NCBI RefSeq assembly: GCF_021347895.1
Contig: NC_067121.1
Coordinates: forward strand, 15,635,962 to 15,699,961
DNA from: Acanthochromis polyacanthus
Lineage: Eukaryota; Chordata; Actinopteri; Pomacentridae
Length of the DNA stretch: 64,000 nt
Direction: 5' to 3'
Position numbers and translations under genes: made by a program. Numbering within the stretch: position 1 is the first letter of the stretch; the number at the start of each line of letters is the position of its first letter. Below, piece after piece: positions 1 to 15,060 of this stretch. The notes beneath the pieces were generated by a model. That model saw nothing but the letters and a program-made list of their open reading frames with translations. It ran no database searches and was not told the origin of the DNA.

Positions 1-800
1 GCTTCATGGTTGCTTAGCTAAAAGTTAATGTTTTAATTAAAGTTGCTTGATTAAACTCCTAAGAACTTGTTTTCTGCCTTAAAAGGACTGAGATGTAAGT
101 CCACCATTGCTTCCTTTAGAATGTGTGGATCTTGGTCCTCTCTGCCTTGCATTCCAACCATCCCTCCTTACTGAGTGCAGCTGGAGAACACAGCTCACCC
201 ATAACTCTGTTAAAACACTGTCAAATTGCTTATTTCATGTCTTTCTTCATGTAGTAACTTTAAAGACATTAATCAGTTTAAAAACAAATGTTTTTGTGAG
301 TGATTTTTTAAACCTTATTTTACTGAGGTAGCACATTTCAACACATTTGTTTAATCAGTCATTCTAATTGTCCCACAGATCATAAACTAGAAAAGCACTC
401 AGAGCACAGCAGGCTACTCCGCCAAGGCTGTTCAGTTGACCTATCATTTCCGATGGATGAAATCTTTAAAAAAAAATATGACCTTGTGCTGAGCACAGGC
501 ATGTGTTATACAGGTGCATGTTATGTATGGTTATCGAATTGCGTGTAAATTACTCTTATAATGATCAGTTCATCACTTTTGGTAAATCTTTGTTTGCCAG
601 TGTTAAAATAACCGTTCCTTCCATGCTTTTATTTTGAAGGCATATTTTTAAAGCTATGGGCGTTTTATTTGGTAACCATTCCAACAGCACAAGAAGTGTT
701 TATCTAAGAAGCGGTTTCTTGACATGACAAAGACGCTGCCCACAAGTCCGAAAATTCACATGAAGAGGAAGGAAAACAGTTACACACTGTTACTATCTAG
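1..800. other. Intergenic, no gene seen
   Basis: No coding exon, RNA gene or clear repeat can be supported here. The only local structure is a short ATCA tetranucleotide run at about 807-826, just before the first Tc1 element. Open frames are short and have no recognisable motifs. Confidence 0.5.
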
Positions 801-827
801 CAAAGGATCAATCAATCAATCAATATA

Positions 828-2461
<1,634 letters not shown>

Positions 2462-2462
2462 T

Positions 2463-2890
2463 AAATTTATTTATAGAGCATTTCACAACACTCATAGTGA
2501 CCAAAGGGCTTTCCAGTTAAAAACAAACAATAAAATAAGAAATAAAAGCAGATTTAAAAGAAAGCAAAAATAGAACATCAGAAAAATAAAATCTCATAAA
2601 ATCAGATAAAATAAAATAAGATAAAATAGAACAGAATAAAATAAAATAAAAATAGAATAAAATAAAATGAAATAAAATATCACCACATTCCTGTGTATTA
2701 AAAGCCAGTCTGAAAAGATATTATAGTGTTGCAGTGTAGCTAGGCAGCTTGGACAAACTACACCCAGTGTTCCAATATGTTTTTAGCAGTGCTTTGAACA
2801 AGCCAAAGTCAGTGATGGTGTGAATGTCAGGGGGCAGTTTGTTCCAGCAAGTGAAAAGGCTCGATCCTGAAAAAAGAGAGAGAGAGAGCA
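2463..2890. repeat. A-rich interspersed repeat with 'TTTATTTATAGAGCATTT' head
   Basis: It starts with a TTTATTTATAGAGCATTTCA block followed by GGGCTTTCCAGTTAAA. It then runs through an A-rich tract (AATAAAATA units, about 2,530-2,680) and ends near a GTTTGTTCCAGCAAG block. The same layout recurs in weaker form at about 57,440-57,950, with only heads at 25,330 and 37,450. It looks like a widespread teleost retroposon family. The family name is not resolved from sequence alone. Confidence 0.5.
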
Positions 2891-4761
2891 ATATATTTCA
2901 TTTTGGTTGATGGCCATGACTGGTATTTATATTGTAAGTGAAAATTTTGTGGTATTTTCTAAGATTCACAAGCCTCATGGTACTTGTGTCCAAACTTATG
3001 GCCATGGCTGTATGTAGAGGGCGGCAGGAAATGATGGGACTGCAACTGCAAGTGTGGCCTAAATTCTGAACATGAGTCCACTATTAGTCATTTCACAACT
3101 GAAAATATTCCCAAATGTATTGCTTTAGTGGAAGTTATTTGTAAAAGACTTGATGCTCACCTTGAAATGTCCTTCACAGATATTTTTTTTTCAGCCTACA
3201 GACCCTTTAACCACTACATTCACTGTAATTGTCCAGGTATGTTTAATGAGAGGACAGAGGACTTGAATCTAAACTAAAGGTGAGGAAAAATAAAGTACCA
3301 AGCCAAATTCATTTTCTCACTACAACTTGAATTTAGTTTTAAATCCATGAACGCAGAAATTTGAGTTTAAATGACACAAAATACTAATTTGACGCCTCAA
3401 CCCAATCCATCGTGTTTGAAGCTTAAAAGGTTTAACTAAATCTAGAAATTTGAACTTTGTGTTTTTCATCTTACAAGGATGCAGTTAAGTAAGTGGTGGG
3501 AGAACTTCCCTTGAGTTACTTTTTTACAGTCTTTGATCGTCAGTGTAATTTATATACATTTTCACTCTTTAGAAATAAAGCAGTGTCTTGGACACCAGTT
3601 AAAATAGAGCTTAAAGATTATTCAGTATGACATGATGCCTGAGCCAGCTAACATGACCCAATGATTGTTAGAAAGAGTAAATAACAGTGAGATTATGGGT
3701 CATGAGAAATAAACTTTATTATTATTATTATTACTTGTTAAGAACAAATTTAAATTACAAATTGCGCTAGAAATAATAAAATATCTTCACATTTCGCGGC
3801 TGTAACACAAGAATATAAGGATAAATTAAGCATCTTATCTATAAGGTTTAAGTTTATTAAAGTCTTGGCTGCCATCTTGCTCAAACTGATTAATTTCAAC
3901 ATGTGAATAATCAGTGACAGGCAGTAATTCCTTACTTTAGTTGAGCTCAGGATGTTTGGCATTTTTTCTTGACAAAAGTGATTGTTCACAATGATGACAC
4001 ATGTTTGAGTAGAAGATCATCATCATAGGTGCGGAATCATATCTTCTAAATGCTGCATTTTCTTAAAGGCACAAACACTGAATATTTTTATAGTTTAGTC
4101 ATGAACTGTGTCAGACTATTTGCCATACTGCAAATACAACATTACCCTGCTTTCTATTCATAGAAAAGGGTTGGGCGGAGAGGTAAAAGTCTGTTGTTTT
4201 TAAAGAATTTTCTTTCAGCTATTATGTTTGATCAAAGTGTGACTTTTTAAACACATATCTTAGGTGAGAGAAGTTCAGATTGTTGTGTGAATACCAATAC
4301 AAAGTCACAATGAAACCATCAATCTTCAGAGCAGTTATTTTACAGTCTGCAAGCCTGGATCTCAGAAAATGTCTGCAGTGCCTAAATGGGCTTTGAGAAA
4401 GGCCATTTCTTGGCCTGCTGTCCAAGTCTGGGCCTTCTGCACACCCTCTCTGTGAATCTTGTCAACCAGAAGGCACACCGGCTGAGTCGTTGGCTGGGCT
4501 GTCTTTCTAAATACTGGAGTGCGTCTGGAATGTCAGACAGAGATCCAAACCAAGAACAACACTGACTCTCAGTCCTGCCACCTCACGATCGTCTCATCCA
4601 TCCAAAAATAACACACGAGTTGAATGCAGTTAATGCCATAGGTGTTCAGTCGATGTCGGGTAGCGTATGAACAACAGATAAGTGGTAATAGATCCAACCA
4701 TCCTCCTTAAACATAGAGAGGCAGAGACAGGTGACAGCAGCTCTCAGATAAGGACATATGC
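2891..4761. other. Intergenic, no gene seen
   Basis: AT-rich unique sequence. An (ATT)n run at 3,717-3,733 is the only notable feature. No exon, splice pair or known repeat could be supported. Confidence 0.45.
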
Positions 4762-5095
4762 ATTACCTTTCAAAAATTTAGGGTCACTTTGAAATGTCCT
4801 TATTTTTGAAAGAAAAACATTTTTTTCAATGAAGGTAACACTAAATTAATCAGAAATCGAGGCTAGACTTTGTTAATGTGGTAAATGACTATTCCAGCTC
4901 GAAAATGCAGATTTTTAATGGAATATCTCCATAGGGGTACACAGGAACATTTCCAGCAACCATCACTCCTGTGTTCTAATGCTACAATGTGTCAGCTCAT
5001 TACGTTGAAAGGCTAATTGATGATTAGAAAATCCTTGTGCAGTTATGTTAGCACATGAATTAAAGTGTGAGCTTTCATGGAAAATGTGAAATTGT
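4762..5095. mobile_element. Half of a Tc1-like element (family D), terminal repeat and leader only
   Basis: The block TTCAAAAATTTAGGGTCAC followed by ...GAAATGTCCTTATTTTTGAAAG and AATGAAGGTAACACTAAATT matches the terminal repeat and untranslated leader of a common fish Tc1 family whose ends read 'CTTTTGAACGGTAGTG'. The match, made from memory of that family, runs through the 'TTAGCACA' region. It then stops before any transposase sequence, and the second terminus is absent. It is a non-mobile remnant. Confidence 0.65.
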
Positions 5096-5367
5096 CTGAT
5101 GTAGTGCAACATTTTCTGGGTGCAATATACTAAGAGTAAAAGATGATATAGTTATGGTAAATGCTATTAAAACCAAAGAATAGAGTTAAGACATGTGCAT
5201 GAGCTACATCAGGGGTGGGGAACCTTTTTCATATCAAGGGCGATTTCAATTTTTATAAAGTCCTCCAAGGGCCATACTACTATGAACACATAAGTGATGA
5301 AAAAAAGACGAAGAAAGTCTATAACTGCTGTTACTAAGCCTCATGATTGCTGCATTTGTAGACTCAC

Positions 5368-6771
5368 CTAATGCGATGGCTGGAACTGTTTTTCTTTAGC
5401 GAGGCGTCTGATGTCAGCTGGCAGTGATGATGATGCTACTCGAAGCTGGTTTTCCAAGTTTGAGTCAGTCAGTCTTGAGCGGAGGCGAGTCTTTGCAAGA
5501 GTCAGTTTTGAAAAGAACCGTTCACAGCGGTACATTGTCCCAAACAGGGACGCAAACTTCAGGATGGGAAAATCCTCAGCACGGACATACAGTTTGTAAA
5601 AGTCCAGCAGAGAGAGGTTGTTGTACTTGGCTTTGAGCTCGTTGTTGTTTTGCAGCTCAGTTATTTCCATTTGGAGGTTGTCTGGCACATTAGATGGTTG
5701 CACATTAAATGGCGTCTCAAACATGTCGAGTTCCTTTTGTATATTTTTCACATCACGAAACCTCTCATCAAATGCCTGGATGAGTTTTGCACACTCACCA
5801 GCATATTCAGTTGTAACATCAGGCTTTTGCTCTTGTAGGGTGGGAAAGTGCACAGTGTTTCCCCCTTCCAGTTGTCCTTGCCACAGCCTTAACTTCACTT
5901 CAAATTATTTCACATTTGAAAGCAGAGAGCTGATGAGCTGATTGGGACCTTGCAGCTTCATGTTTAGCTCTGACAGGTGCTTGCTGATGTCCACCATGAA
6001 GGCCAGATCACAGAGGAACTTGCCATCACTGAGCTCCACGACAGGTTTCCCCTTCATCTCCATGAAGCGTCTGACTTCTTCCCGCAGTGTATAAAACCAC
6101 GCGAGCATATTTGCACGACTCAGCCTTCGCACTTCACAATGATACACCAGATCACCATACTCTGACTCAAGCTCGCTGAGTAGCTCCATAAACTGGCGGT
6201 TGTTCAGCCCTCTGCTTTTAATGAAGTTTATGGTGGACACAACTGTTTTCATCACATGGGTAAACTTCAGGGAATGTGCACATAAACTCTCTTGATGTAC
6301 GATACAGTGGTATACAACTAAATCACTTGGATCCAGACTCAGACGGCTCATTTCTTTTTTGACTAATGCAGTCGATCCTTTTTGCGCGCCAACCATTGCG
6401 AGAGCTCCGTCAGTGGCGATGCCGCTCAACTTCTCAAATGGCAGTTCAAAATTGTTCATGGCCACAATAACTGATTGAACAAATCCTCACCTTTAGTAGT
6501 GCCATGCATGGCTTGCAAAGACAGCAACTTCTCCTTCGTTTCAAACTCGGTCGTAATCCCACGCACAAAAATGGCAAGCTGCGCTGTGTTTGTGATGTCT
6601 GTTGTCTCACAAGCCAGAGAAAAATACTCAAAGTCTCTTGCAGTGTTCTTCAGTGTTTTTTCCAATATCTTGCGCCATATCAGTAATCCTGTCTGAAACA
6701 GTTCTTCGAGACAAACTGACGCTTTTAAATAATTTCACTTTGTCGGGCGCGAGAAGCTCCGCGGTGGCTAC
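5368..6771 (-). pseudogene. hAT transposase relic (ZBED/GTF2IRD2-like, Charlie-type)
   Basis: Three minus-strand blocks read as one decayed hAT transposase. The N-proximal block includes DFEYFSLACETTDITNTAQL. The middle block has GIATDGALAMVGAQKG, the catalytic-core signature with its Asp. The C-terminal block ends with the hATC dimerisation region FGTMYRCERFFSKLTLAK followed by RLTDSNLENQLR. Breaks seen are a frameshift near 6,666, a frameshift near 6,460, and an in-frame TAA at 5,905-5,907 after LSNVK. Upstream of about 6,771 the frame, still readable as ELLAPDKVKLFKSVSLSRRT, is cut by the nested element, so the BED-finger end is missing. No active product is expected. Confidence 0.85.
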
Positions 6772-9700
6772 CAGGGGTCCGTGTATATTTTGGTAATTGG
6801 ATTTTCCGTTCTAAAGCAGGTATTGAAAAACAAAAAACGAGTGGTTATTTGATTTTCGTTTTCAAAGGCAAAAATTAAAACTGAAATACAAGGCGTTTTT
6901 CCTTTTCACGATCAAAAATGGATATACGAATTTTAAGAAATGCTTTGGTTTTCATTTTTTATTTACAAAAACAAAAACTAAAATAAGTAAGAGACAGAAA
7001 CGAAAAAAGGTCAATTTTTTCGTTTTCTGAGACCGGAAGTGGTCATCAGCAAGGGTGGAGCCAAACAAAGTACGGTGCATAGACTGTAAATAAATGGGTT
7101 TTTTTTGTTTGTTTTCATGGTCAAAATGAAAGATCAAGTGGCCGATCTTAAAATAAATCAATATCGATTTTTTTTATTAAGTTTTACGACGCAAGGGGGC
7201 GTGGTTACCTGATTGACAGTTCGTCTGGAATGACTGACAGTCTGGAGGATTAATTCTGATATGGTCACTGGTGGTTTATCGGTGAAGAAGCAGAATCTTT
7301 TCCACAGACACTTTCCCTGCCTGTTGGCTTGTTTTAACCATTTTGCTACCTTCGGCTGATTCTACCAGCAGACACTGAAAGTTCGGTAAGTAGGCTAAAT
7401 GTTTATTTTCTTATCAGTGCCGCTTTTAATGCACTTCATATGCAACTTTCGTGTCAGATATAATGTGTGCCATGCAGTCCAGATATTGGTGGAGTTTATT
7501 TCTTTGTTTATTGACAAGAGAAGAGAGTTAGCATCCAGTAAATATTAGCTTTAATATAAATTAGTGATGCTAACCGAGCGAGCTGCTCAGTCGTAGCCTG
7601 ATTAAACCTAGTGTAGCATTAAGCTAACGATGTTTGCATTGTGTTTCATGGAAAAGGCTGAAGTGTGTCGTGTTAGTGTAATGTGGTACATTTAGTTAAT
7701 AAAACCGTGTGGAGACGCTGGTTCACATTAATATAACGTTTAGAAAACCTAAATGTGATTCAAACAGTAAGGTTAAAGTTCTATGTTGTCAGTAGTCCTA
7801 AATATCTGCTGAGTCTCTGAAGTTAAACTGGAGAAAACAGTAAATCTACTCTCTAGTCGTTAACATTGTTTAATGACTGATTCACATGTTGTAGTACATC
7901 TTAGTGCAGATTAGAAAAATAACCTCCCAGAATATGTCCAAAATAATGATGAACACTACAGTTAATACATTTAAACTGCAGCACAGATAAGCTGGATAAT
8001 AAAATCCTCTCCTAAAGCTAAAGTGACTACAGGTCTTTCTGTCGTTCAGTGCTTGGAAAACTATATGAAATAGGAAATCTTTCCAGGGATACTTTAAAAT
8101 GAACCTCTGCTGTTGATGCTGATACTGTGACATCTCTCTTCATCTCAGGTGTCTCATGTTCACTGTGAGGATCTTCTGAGTGAAGCCAACAGAAGGAAAA
8201 CCTCATCTGGTTGTGAAGAAGGAGACTGAATGGACGACATCCTCAGTGAACCACTTCCTGTTTAGCTTTCACTGACAGAAGGACAGACCAACTCTTTCAG
8301 CAGTTTATTATTCTCTGTTCTTAGTATTCACAGATTCTATTTATCACTTTTAACTTCATCTCTGCTGCTGTAGCAGAAATACAACAGGGTTTCTGCAGAA
8401 CATTAATAGTCATTAAGTTGATTTTGCAGAAATTAAGGCCTTAAATGGCATTAAAAATCATTAAATTTGATTCTCGGTAGCATTAAAATTTCTTTCTGCA
8501 GTTTTCAAGAAAATAATTGACAATAATATATTTATAGACTGCGATTTGTCAGGTATGTGCATCTGCGTAAACATGCCGAAGCATTGAGATAATTGTTCCA
8601 GCCGGGTGGGTACAATTTCTAAAAACTGCATGTTTTTAAAGTGGCTGACAGGCTGGACCAGGCTGGGAAATGGGGAAACACAAATTCCAGCAAAAATGGC
8701 TGAAAAACGTGGATTTCAGAGAATGACTGCAGCCCGTTGGTGTTCAGGGGTGGTTCCCAGATTCAGAAATAGTCAAATGTAGGGTTTTCATATAAAAATA
8801 ATCTTTTACAAAAAAAAACAAACCCGTGTAATTTGAGTTCATGGTCGTGGCATTACATTTTTTACAGTATAGCATTAAATTTGACTGGTTGATATCTGCA
8901 GAAACCCTGTACAATGTTATTTATAGCAGATATGCAGCATTAAAACATCAACACATTCAGCTCAAGAGCTTCATTATTTCCTTCATTGCACATTTAAAAA
9001 CTGCATTATTTAACAATTGTGAACTGTAAAGATGTGTAAACACGTAATAAATGGATGAAATAAATAATGTGTTGCTGACAGTGAAGTGTAAAAACTGAAC
9101 AGTCACAAGACAAATATTATGAAGAGAGGAGCTTAATCTGCAGCATCATTGTTCTTAATGGAAGGATGAGGAGGACATCAGTGCTGCTCTTCCTCACAGT
9201 GATGGAGAGAAGACTGTTCAGACAACCACAGCTGGATGTTGGTGTTCTCTGTAGCTCTCAGTCCATCAGATCAGATGTTCCCAATGATCCAGACCAAGGC
9301 TGGAAGGAAAAGACACGAACAGTGAGAAGAAGACCTCCAAGGTTCTTTCAGTCCAACTGCTGGAACTTTAAATATCAGAATGAACACATCAGGGTACGAA
9401 TGAAACACAACAGAGTGTTGTATTTTGTCCTACTTTCTAATCTTACAGAAATGTTTGTTTTCCTGGTTGAGGCCAAAGAGTATTTTACTGCCTTAGATGG
9501 ACAATAAAGTTTATTATTTTTATTCTAATGTAGCATTAGCATTAACATGAGCTTCACAGTTATCTGACCGTACACTGTTGTATGAACAGAAGCTGTCAAA
9601 TAGAGTCTGAAGCAAAGAACAGATATATTAACTCAGAACTGAACTGTTCTTCATTCATTGAACTGAGAGATTAACATTCATCAGAGTTCTGTGGAGGAAC

Positions 9701-10320
9701 GTTAACATAGATTAATTTCTATCTGCTGATCATTAATAAACTGCGCCTCGAAACAGCAGTTTCCCTATGACTGATCTATTATGATTGATCAGCTGTGACC
9801 TTCAGGACACTTAGCTACACCTAATAGATAACACTGACTAACCGGGATTAGCCTCATTGTAAATACAAAGTTAGGAAACATAAATTGAGATTTATAGAAC
9901 GACTTTAAAACACGATGTTAGAACAAGTTTATATCAGAGGTTACAGTCTGATGGTAACTTACAGTAACTTCACTGCTTTATATGTGATATTGTCCAGAAG
10001 TAGAGAAGAGTGCAACTAGTTACAAAGTTGACTTTAACACTTACCTGTAGAGTTTATCTCCACTTTTGGAAGCTAACGTTGTTAGCAGCAGCGGTAGCAG
10101 CGTCCATAAACAGCAGAAGCCGGTAAATGTGGGCGGGACAGAGAGTCCTCGGCTCTGATTCAATCTGACCACCCTTGCTGATGACCACTTCCGGTCGCAG
10201 AAAATGAAAAACGGTTCTTTTTTCGTTTCTGTCTCTGACTTATTTTATTTTTTGTTTTTGTAAATAAAAAATGAAAATCAAAGCATTTTTTAAAATTCGT
10301 ATATCCATTTTTGATCGTGA
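6772..10320. mobile_element. Nested inverted-repeat (foldback-like) element
   Basis: It begins CAGGGGTCCGTG inside the hAT relic. A near-perfect inverted repeat of about 152 bp has its left arm at 6,906-7,058 and its right arm at 10,169-10,320. The arms are rich in AAAACGAAAA-type purine runs and end inward in GGAAGTGGTCATCAGCAAGG. The 3.1 kb between them has no convincing coding capacity. The 134 bp outside the left arm (6,772-6,905) has no partner on the right, so the right outer end was probably lost together with part of the host hAT. The CAGGGGTC terminus and purine runs resemble the outer end of the nest at 55,090, which suggests related elements. Confidence 0.7.
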
Positions 10321-10343
10321 CGTTCCCCATCCCTGAGCTACAT

Positions 10344-13292
10344 ATACCTATAAGGGGCATAAGAAACTTTACAATACATAAAGGTATAATATGCATAGCA
10401 TCTGTCACAAAATAATAGGGATCAATGTATAGCCAATGTATAGCAGATTGAAGCAAAAGTTTGAACATTGGTTGACATGTTCTCTTCAAAAAATGACCTA
10501 ATGATAACCTTATGTCTTCTGTAGGATATGATTTAGGGGTGAAATATGATATCCTGACGTCATGATCTGACCAATAGATTTAGTTAAGTATAATGGTGTC
10601 AAAACTGTTACTCCAATCATACGCCCTATAGACGTGGAAAAATGACCAACTCTCATAGCATAAAAGACGATGCACAGCTCAGTATTTCTGTTTTTTCTTG
10701 GGGCGTTAATCACTGCAAAGAAATGTTGGATTTTTATCAACAGTAAATCCCTTTTTTTTTCAAGATCTTTAACATTTGAACATAGACAAGTCTTAGACTC
10801 TGACCAATGATTTGTGAATTAGTTTCCACTTCACTGGGTGACTCCAAATTTTTTGAAGACTAGTATGGTTCCAACTGATTTTATAAAAGTTAGCTGCTAA
10901 GCAAGAAAAACATTGCAATCATATTTTGGTTTCAGATTTAGTTATTTTGGCACATTATTATTCATTAGTAAAAGATTAATTTACAGAGATGAATTAAAGA
11001 AATAATCAGGCTAGGCTTTTTCAGTTATTAAAATTACAGTTTCAGTTACATTATGGTTTAGACTTTTTCTATTCTATTAGTTTGTGCATAGTGCTCAAAT
11101 GGGCCTCATTAGTGGTTGTTTGGAATATGCAGACTCTACTCTAAGGCGATTATGGCCACCCTTTGGCTCTGCCCCTGCAATGATGTGTCAGGGTCCTGGG
11201 ATGCACCAAGTGTGAAGTTAAACCCCTGGATATCAGCCACATGATTTTTAGGTAAAGAGTTTAAAAAGTTACTCTTTCATTGTGAAATGCAGTGCATTAC
11301 ACAGTACAGTACTTTAGACAAAGTACACCCACTGGCATTGGTAAAAAAAATAATAATAAAGTGAACTTATCACATATTGTTTAATGCAAAAACTAAATAC
11401 TAATATTTGTCCTTATATCTTTGTTCAATTTTCAAAACTCTATACAAGTAGCCATTTTTTGCCCCTTTCATTCTCAGAAATTAGTAACACAAAGAAATAA
11501 TTTGCTGAAGTTCATCGTGAAGTTCACAGTCAAAACATTGTTTTGCCATCTCCATCCTGACCGGGAGCTTCCCTTAGGCATCTTAAATTACACTGGACAG
11601 ACTGCTACAGAGAAAAATTAATACAAATGTTTAAAGGGAGAGATGAAGAGCTTAGAGACAAAGCAGTGGATAAAAATCAGAGAAAAGCAAATCCTTTCAG
11701 CTGTCCTTCCAAATACCACCCAAGTCACAATGCCACCCAGTTTGAAAGAGAAACAGAACTCATCATTAGTCCCACTCAAAGATGTCTCCACTGTGTTTTG
11801 TCTCTGAGCTCCATGTAGTTTTCACTGGCCAAATTTACAACACTGGTTGTGTAAGTGACCCCAGGTGAGGAAGTAGCACAGTGTCTGGCCACACACTCTC
11901 ACTGGTCTTCAGCTGACCTCAGCTCTGTTCTTAATCTCAGTAAGATGACAGAACTGCTGAGGAATTTCTCTGCTCAGTGCCTAAACTAACCTGCCAAGAC
12001 ATTCTCTTTAGGCTGAGCACGTTCCTCTGTTACATGCAGGCCAGCTCTCACGTGGCCTCGCTTTGTTGAAATATGACCTGCAAATACCAAACTCTGCCCT
12101 TAGTAACCTCTCCAAACATTGCCCACCTACGTGCAGATGCATCCGGAAAATGTCTCTCCTTGCCACAATATGTTCAGAGGAGGCTACAGGCAGGCACATG
12201 GCAGAACCCATTCCTTCCTCACCTTACTGTATGCTGAGACCAACTGAGAGGTGCTAGACTGCCTTTTAAAAAAAATTTGCCATTGTCATTGCCATTCTGT
12301 GCTTTCGTAAGACTAATGAAAGACAGATGTTAGTGTGAAGCTCCACAGCTGAACAAACAGTGTCTTCTCTACAGCATGATATGTTTAAAATGACATGCCA
12401 GTCCAAAAAGGAACAGACCAGCTGAGTTCTGAGAAACAGAGTCAGTCAAACACTGATCATCTGATCAAGTGGAACAGATTAAAATTCAACATTATGGCTC
12501 CAATAATGCCAATGCTAGTGTGATTTATAAGTGAGTAAAAGGCAAAAAGTAAGAAGAACTCATAACACAGTTCTGCTGCTGCATTTTGAAATACCCAATT
12601 TTAAGTAATTTGAAAGCGCAAAGTCTCATGATTCAAACATTTTAAGACAGTAATAGCACAAAGACAGTTGTAGCAGCAACACTGTTGTTCCTCACTTTCT
12701 TTATTATATCATTAAGTGCTGGATAATTTTCCCCAAAAGAGCCCAATGAGCAAAATATTTTCATGCTTTTTATTTAAAAAGAAGATGAGTATCTAGGGGT
12801 TAATGGAAGAATTTTCTTCGCTTGTCCATTTTCTGTTGTTGTTAATTTGTACCTATCAAACATTGCTTTTAGCTGCATCCTCACTACATACAATCAGCCC
12901 AGTATTGTGAGTCAAACAGAAATCTCATATTATTAGACAGATTTCTGTAAAATTTTGCACAGACCTTCCAGTGACTCCAGTGGTTCTTTAATTTTTTTTA
13001 AAATTGTTCTTCCACTTCAAAGAGTTTTACTCATTGTGGTTTTAACAGTTTTAAAATCTTCATGTGCTGAAATCCCCCCCTAAAAATCTGGGCTCCACAA
13101 GCTATAGATGACTAGTTTCTTGCTGTAACTTGCTGAAAACTTTTTTGCACAACCTGCAGTTCACCTGAAAACTCTCAGACTTTTATCACATGCCTGTTGG
13201 TCACACCTGAGTTGCTCATGGCTTTTCCGCTGAGCTGAGGAACACAGAGGTTTTACACTTTTACAGAATCTATTTTGCATTTATATAGCAAA

Positions 13293-13294
<2 letters not shown>
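10344..13294. other. Intergenic, no gene seen
   Basis: No exon chain, RNA gene or well-supported mobile element was found across this 2.9 kb. Reading frames are short and uncharacterised. The DNA is AT-rich single-copy-looking sequence. Confidence 0.45.

Positions 13295-13335
<41 letters not shown>
13295..13335. repeat. (AT)n microsatellite, target of Tc1 copy 2
   Basis: About 20 AT dinucleotides directly abut the left end of Tc1 family A copy 2. An AT tract continues on the other side of that element, so the transposon landed inside the microsatellite, in line with its TA target preference. Confidence 0.9.
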
Positions 13336-14975
<1,640 letters not shown>

Positions 14976-15051
<76 letters not shown>

Positions 15052-15060
15052 ATATATATA
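14976..15060. repeat. (TA)n/(TG)n microsatellite right of Tc1 copy 2
   Basis: TA dinucleotides are interrupted by GTGTGTA and ACACATAA. This is the continuation of the AT tract that the transposon split. Confidence 0.9.

Larger units (their letters stand above)
5210..10335 (-). mobile_element. hAT transposon with 8-bp target duplication, carrying a nested element
   Basis: The ends form a 14-bp imperfect inverted repeat: CAGGGGTGGGGAAC on the left, and CAGGGATGGGGAAC when the right end is read inward. Both sides are flanked by the same 8-mer AGCTACAT (5,202-5,209 and 10,336-10,343), the hallmark of hAT insertion. The transposase relic lies on the minus strand against the left end. From 6,772 on, the interior is a different inverted-repeat element. 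Only about 15 bp of hAT sequence (10,321-10,335) remain at the right end, so the 5' part of the transposase gene is gone. Confidence 0.9.
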
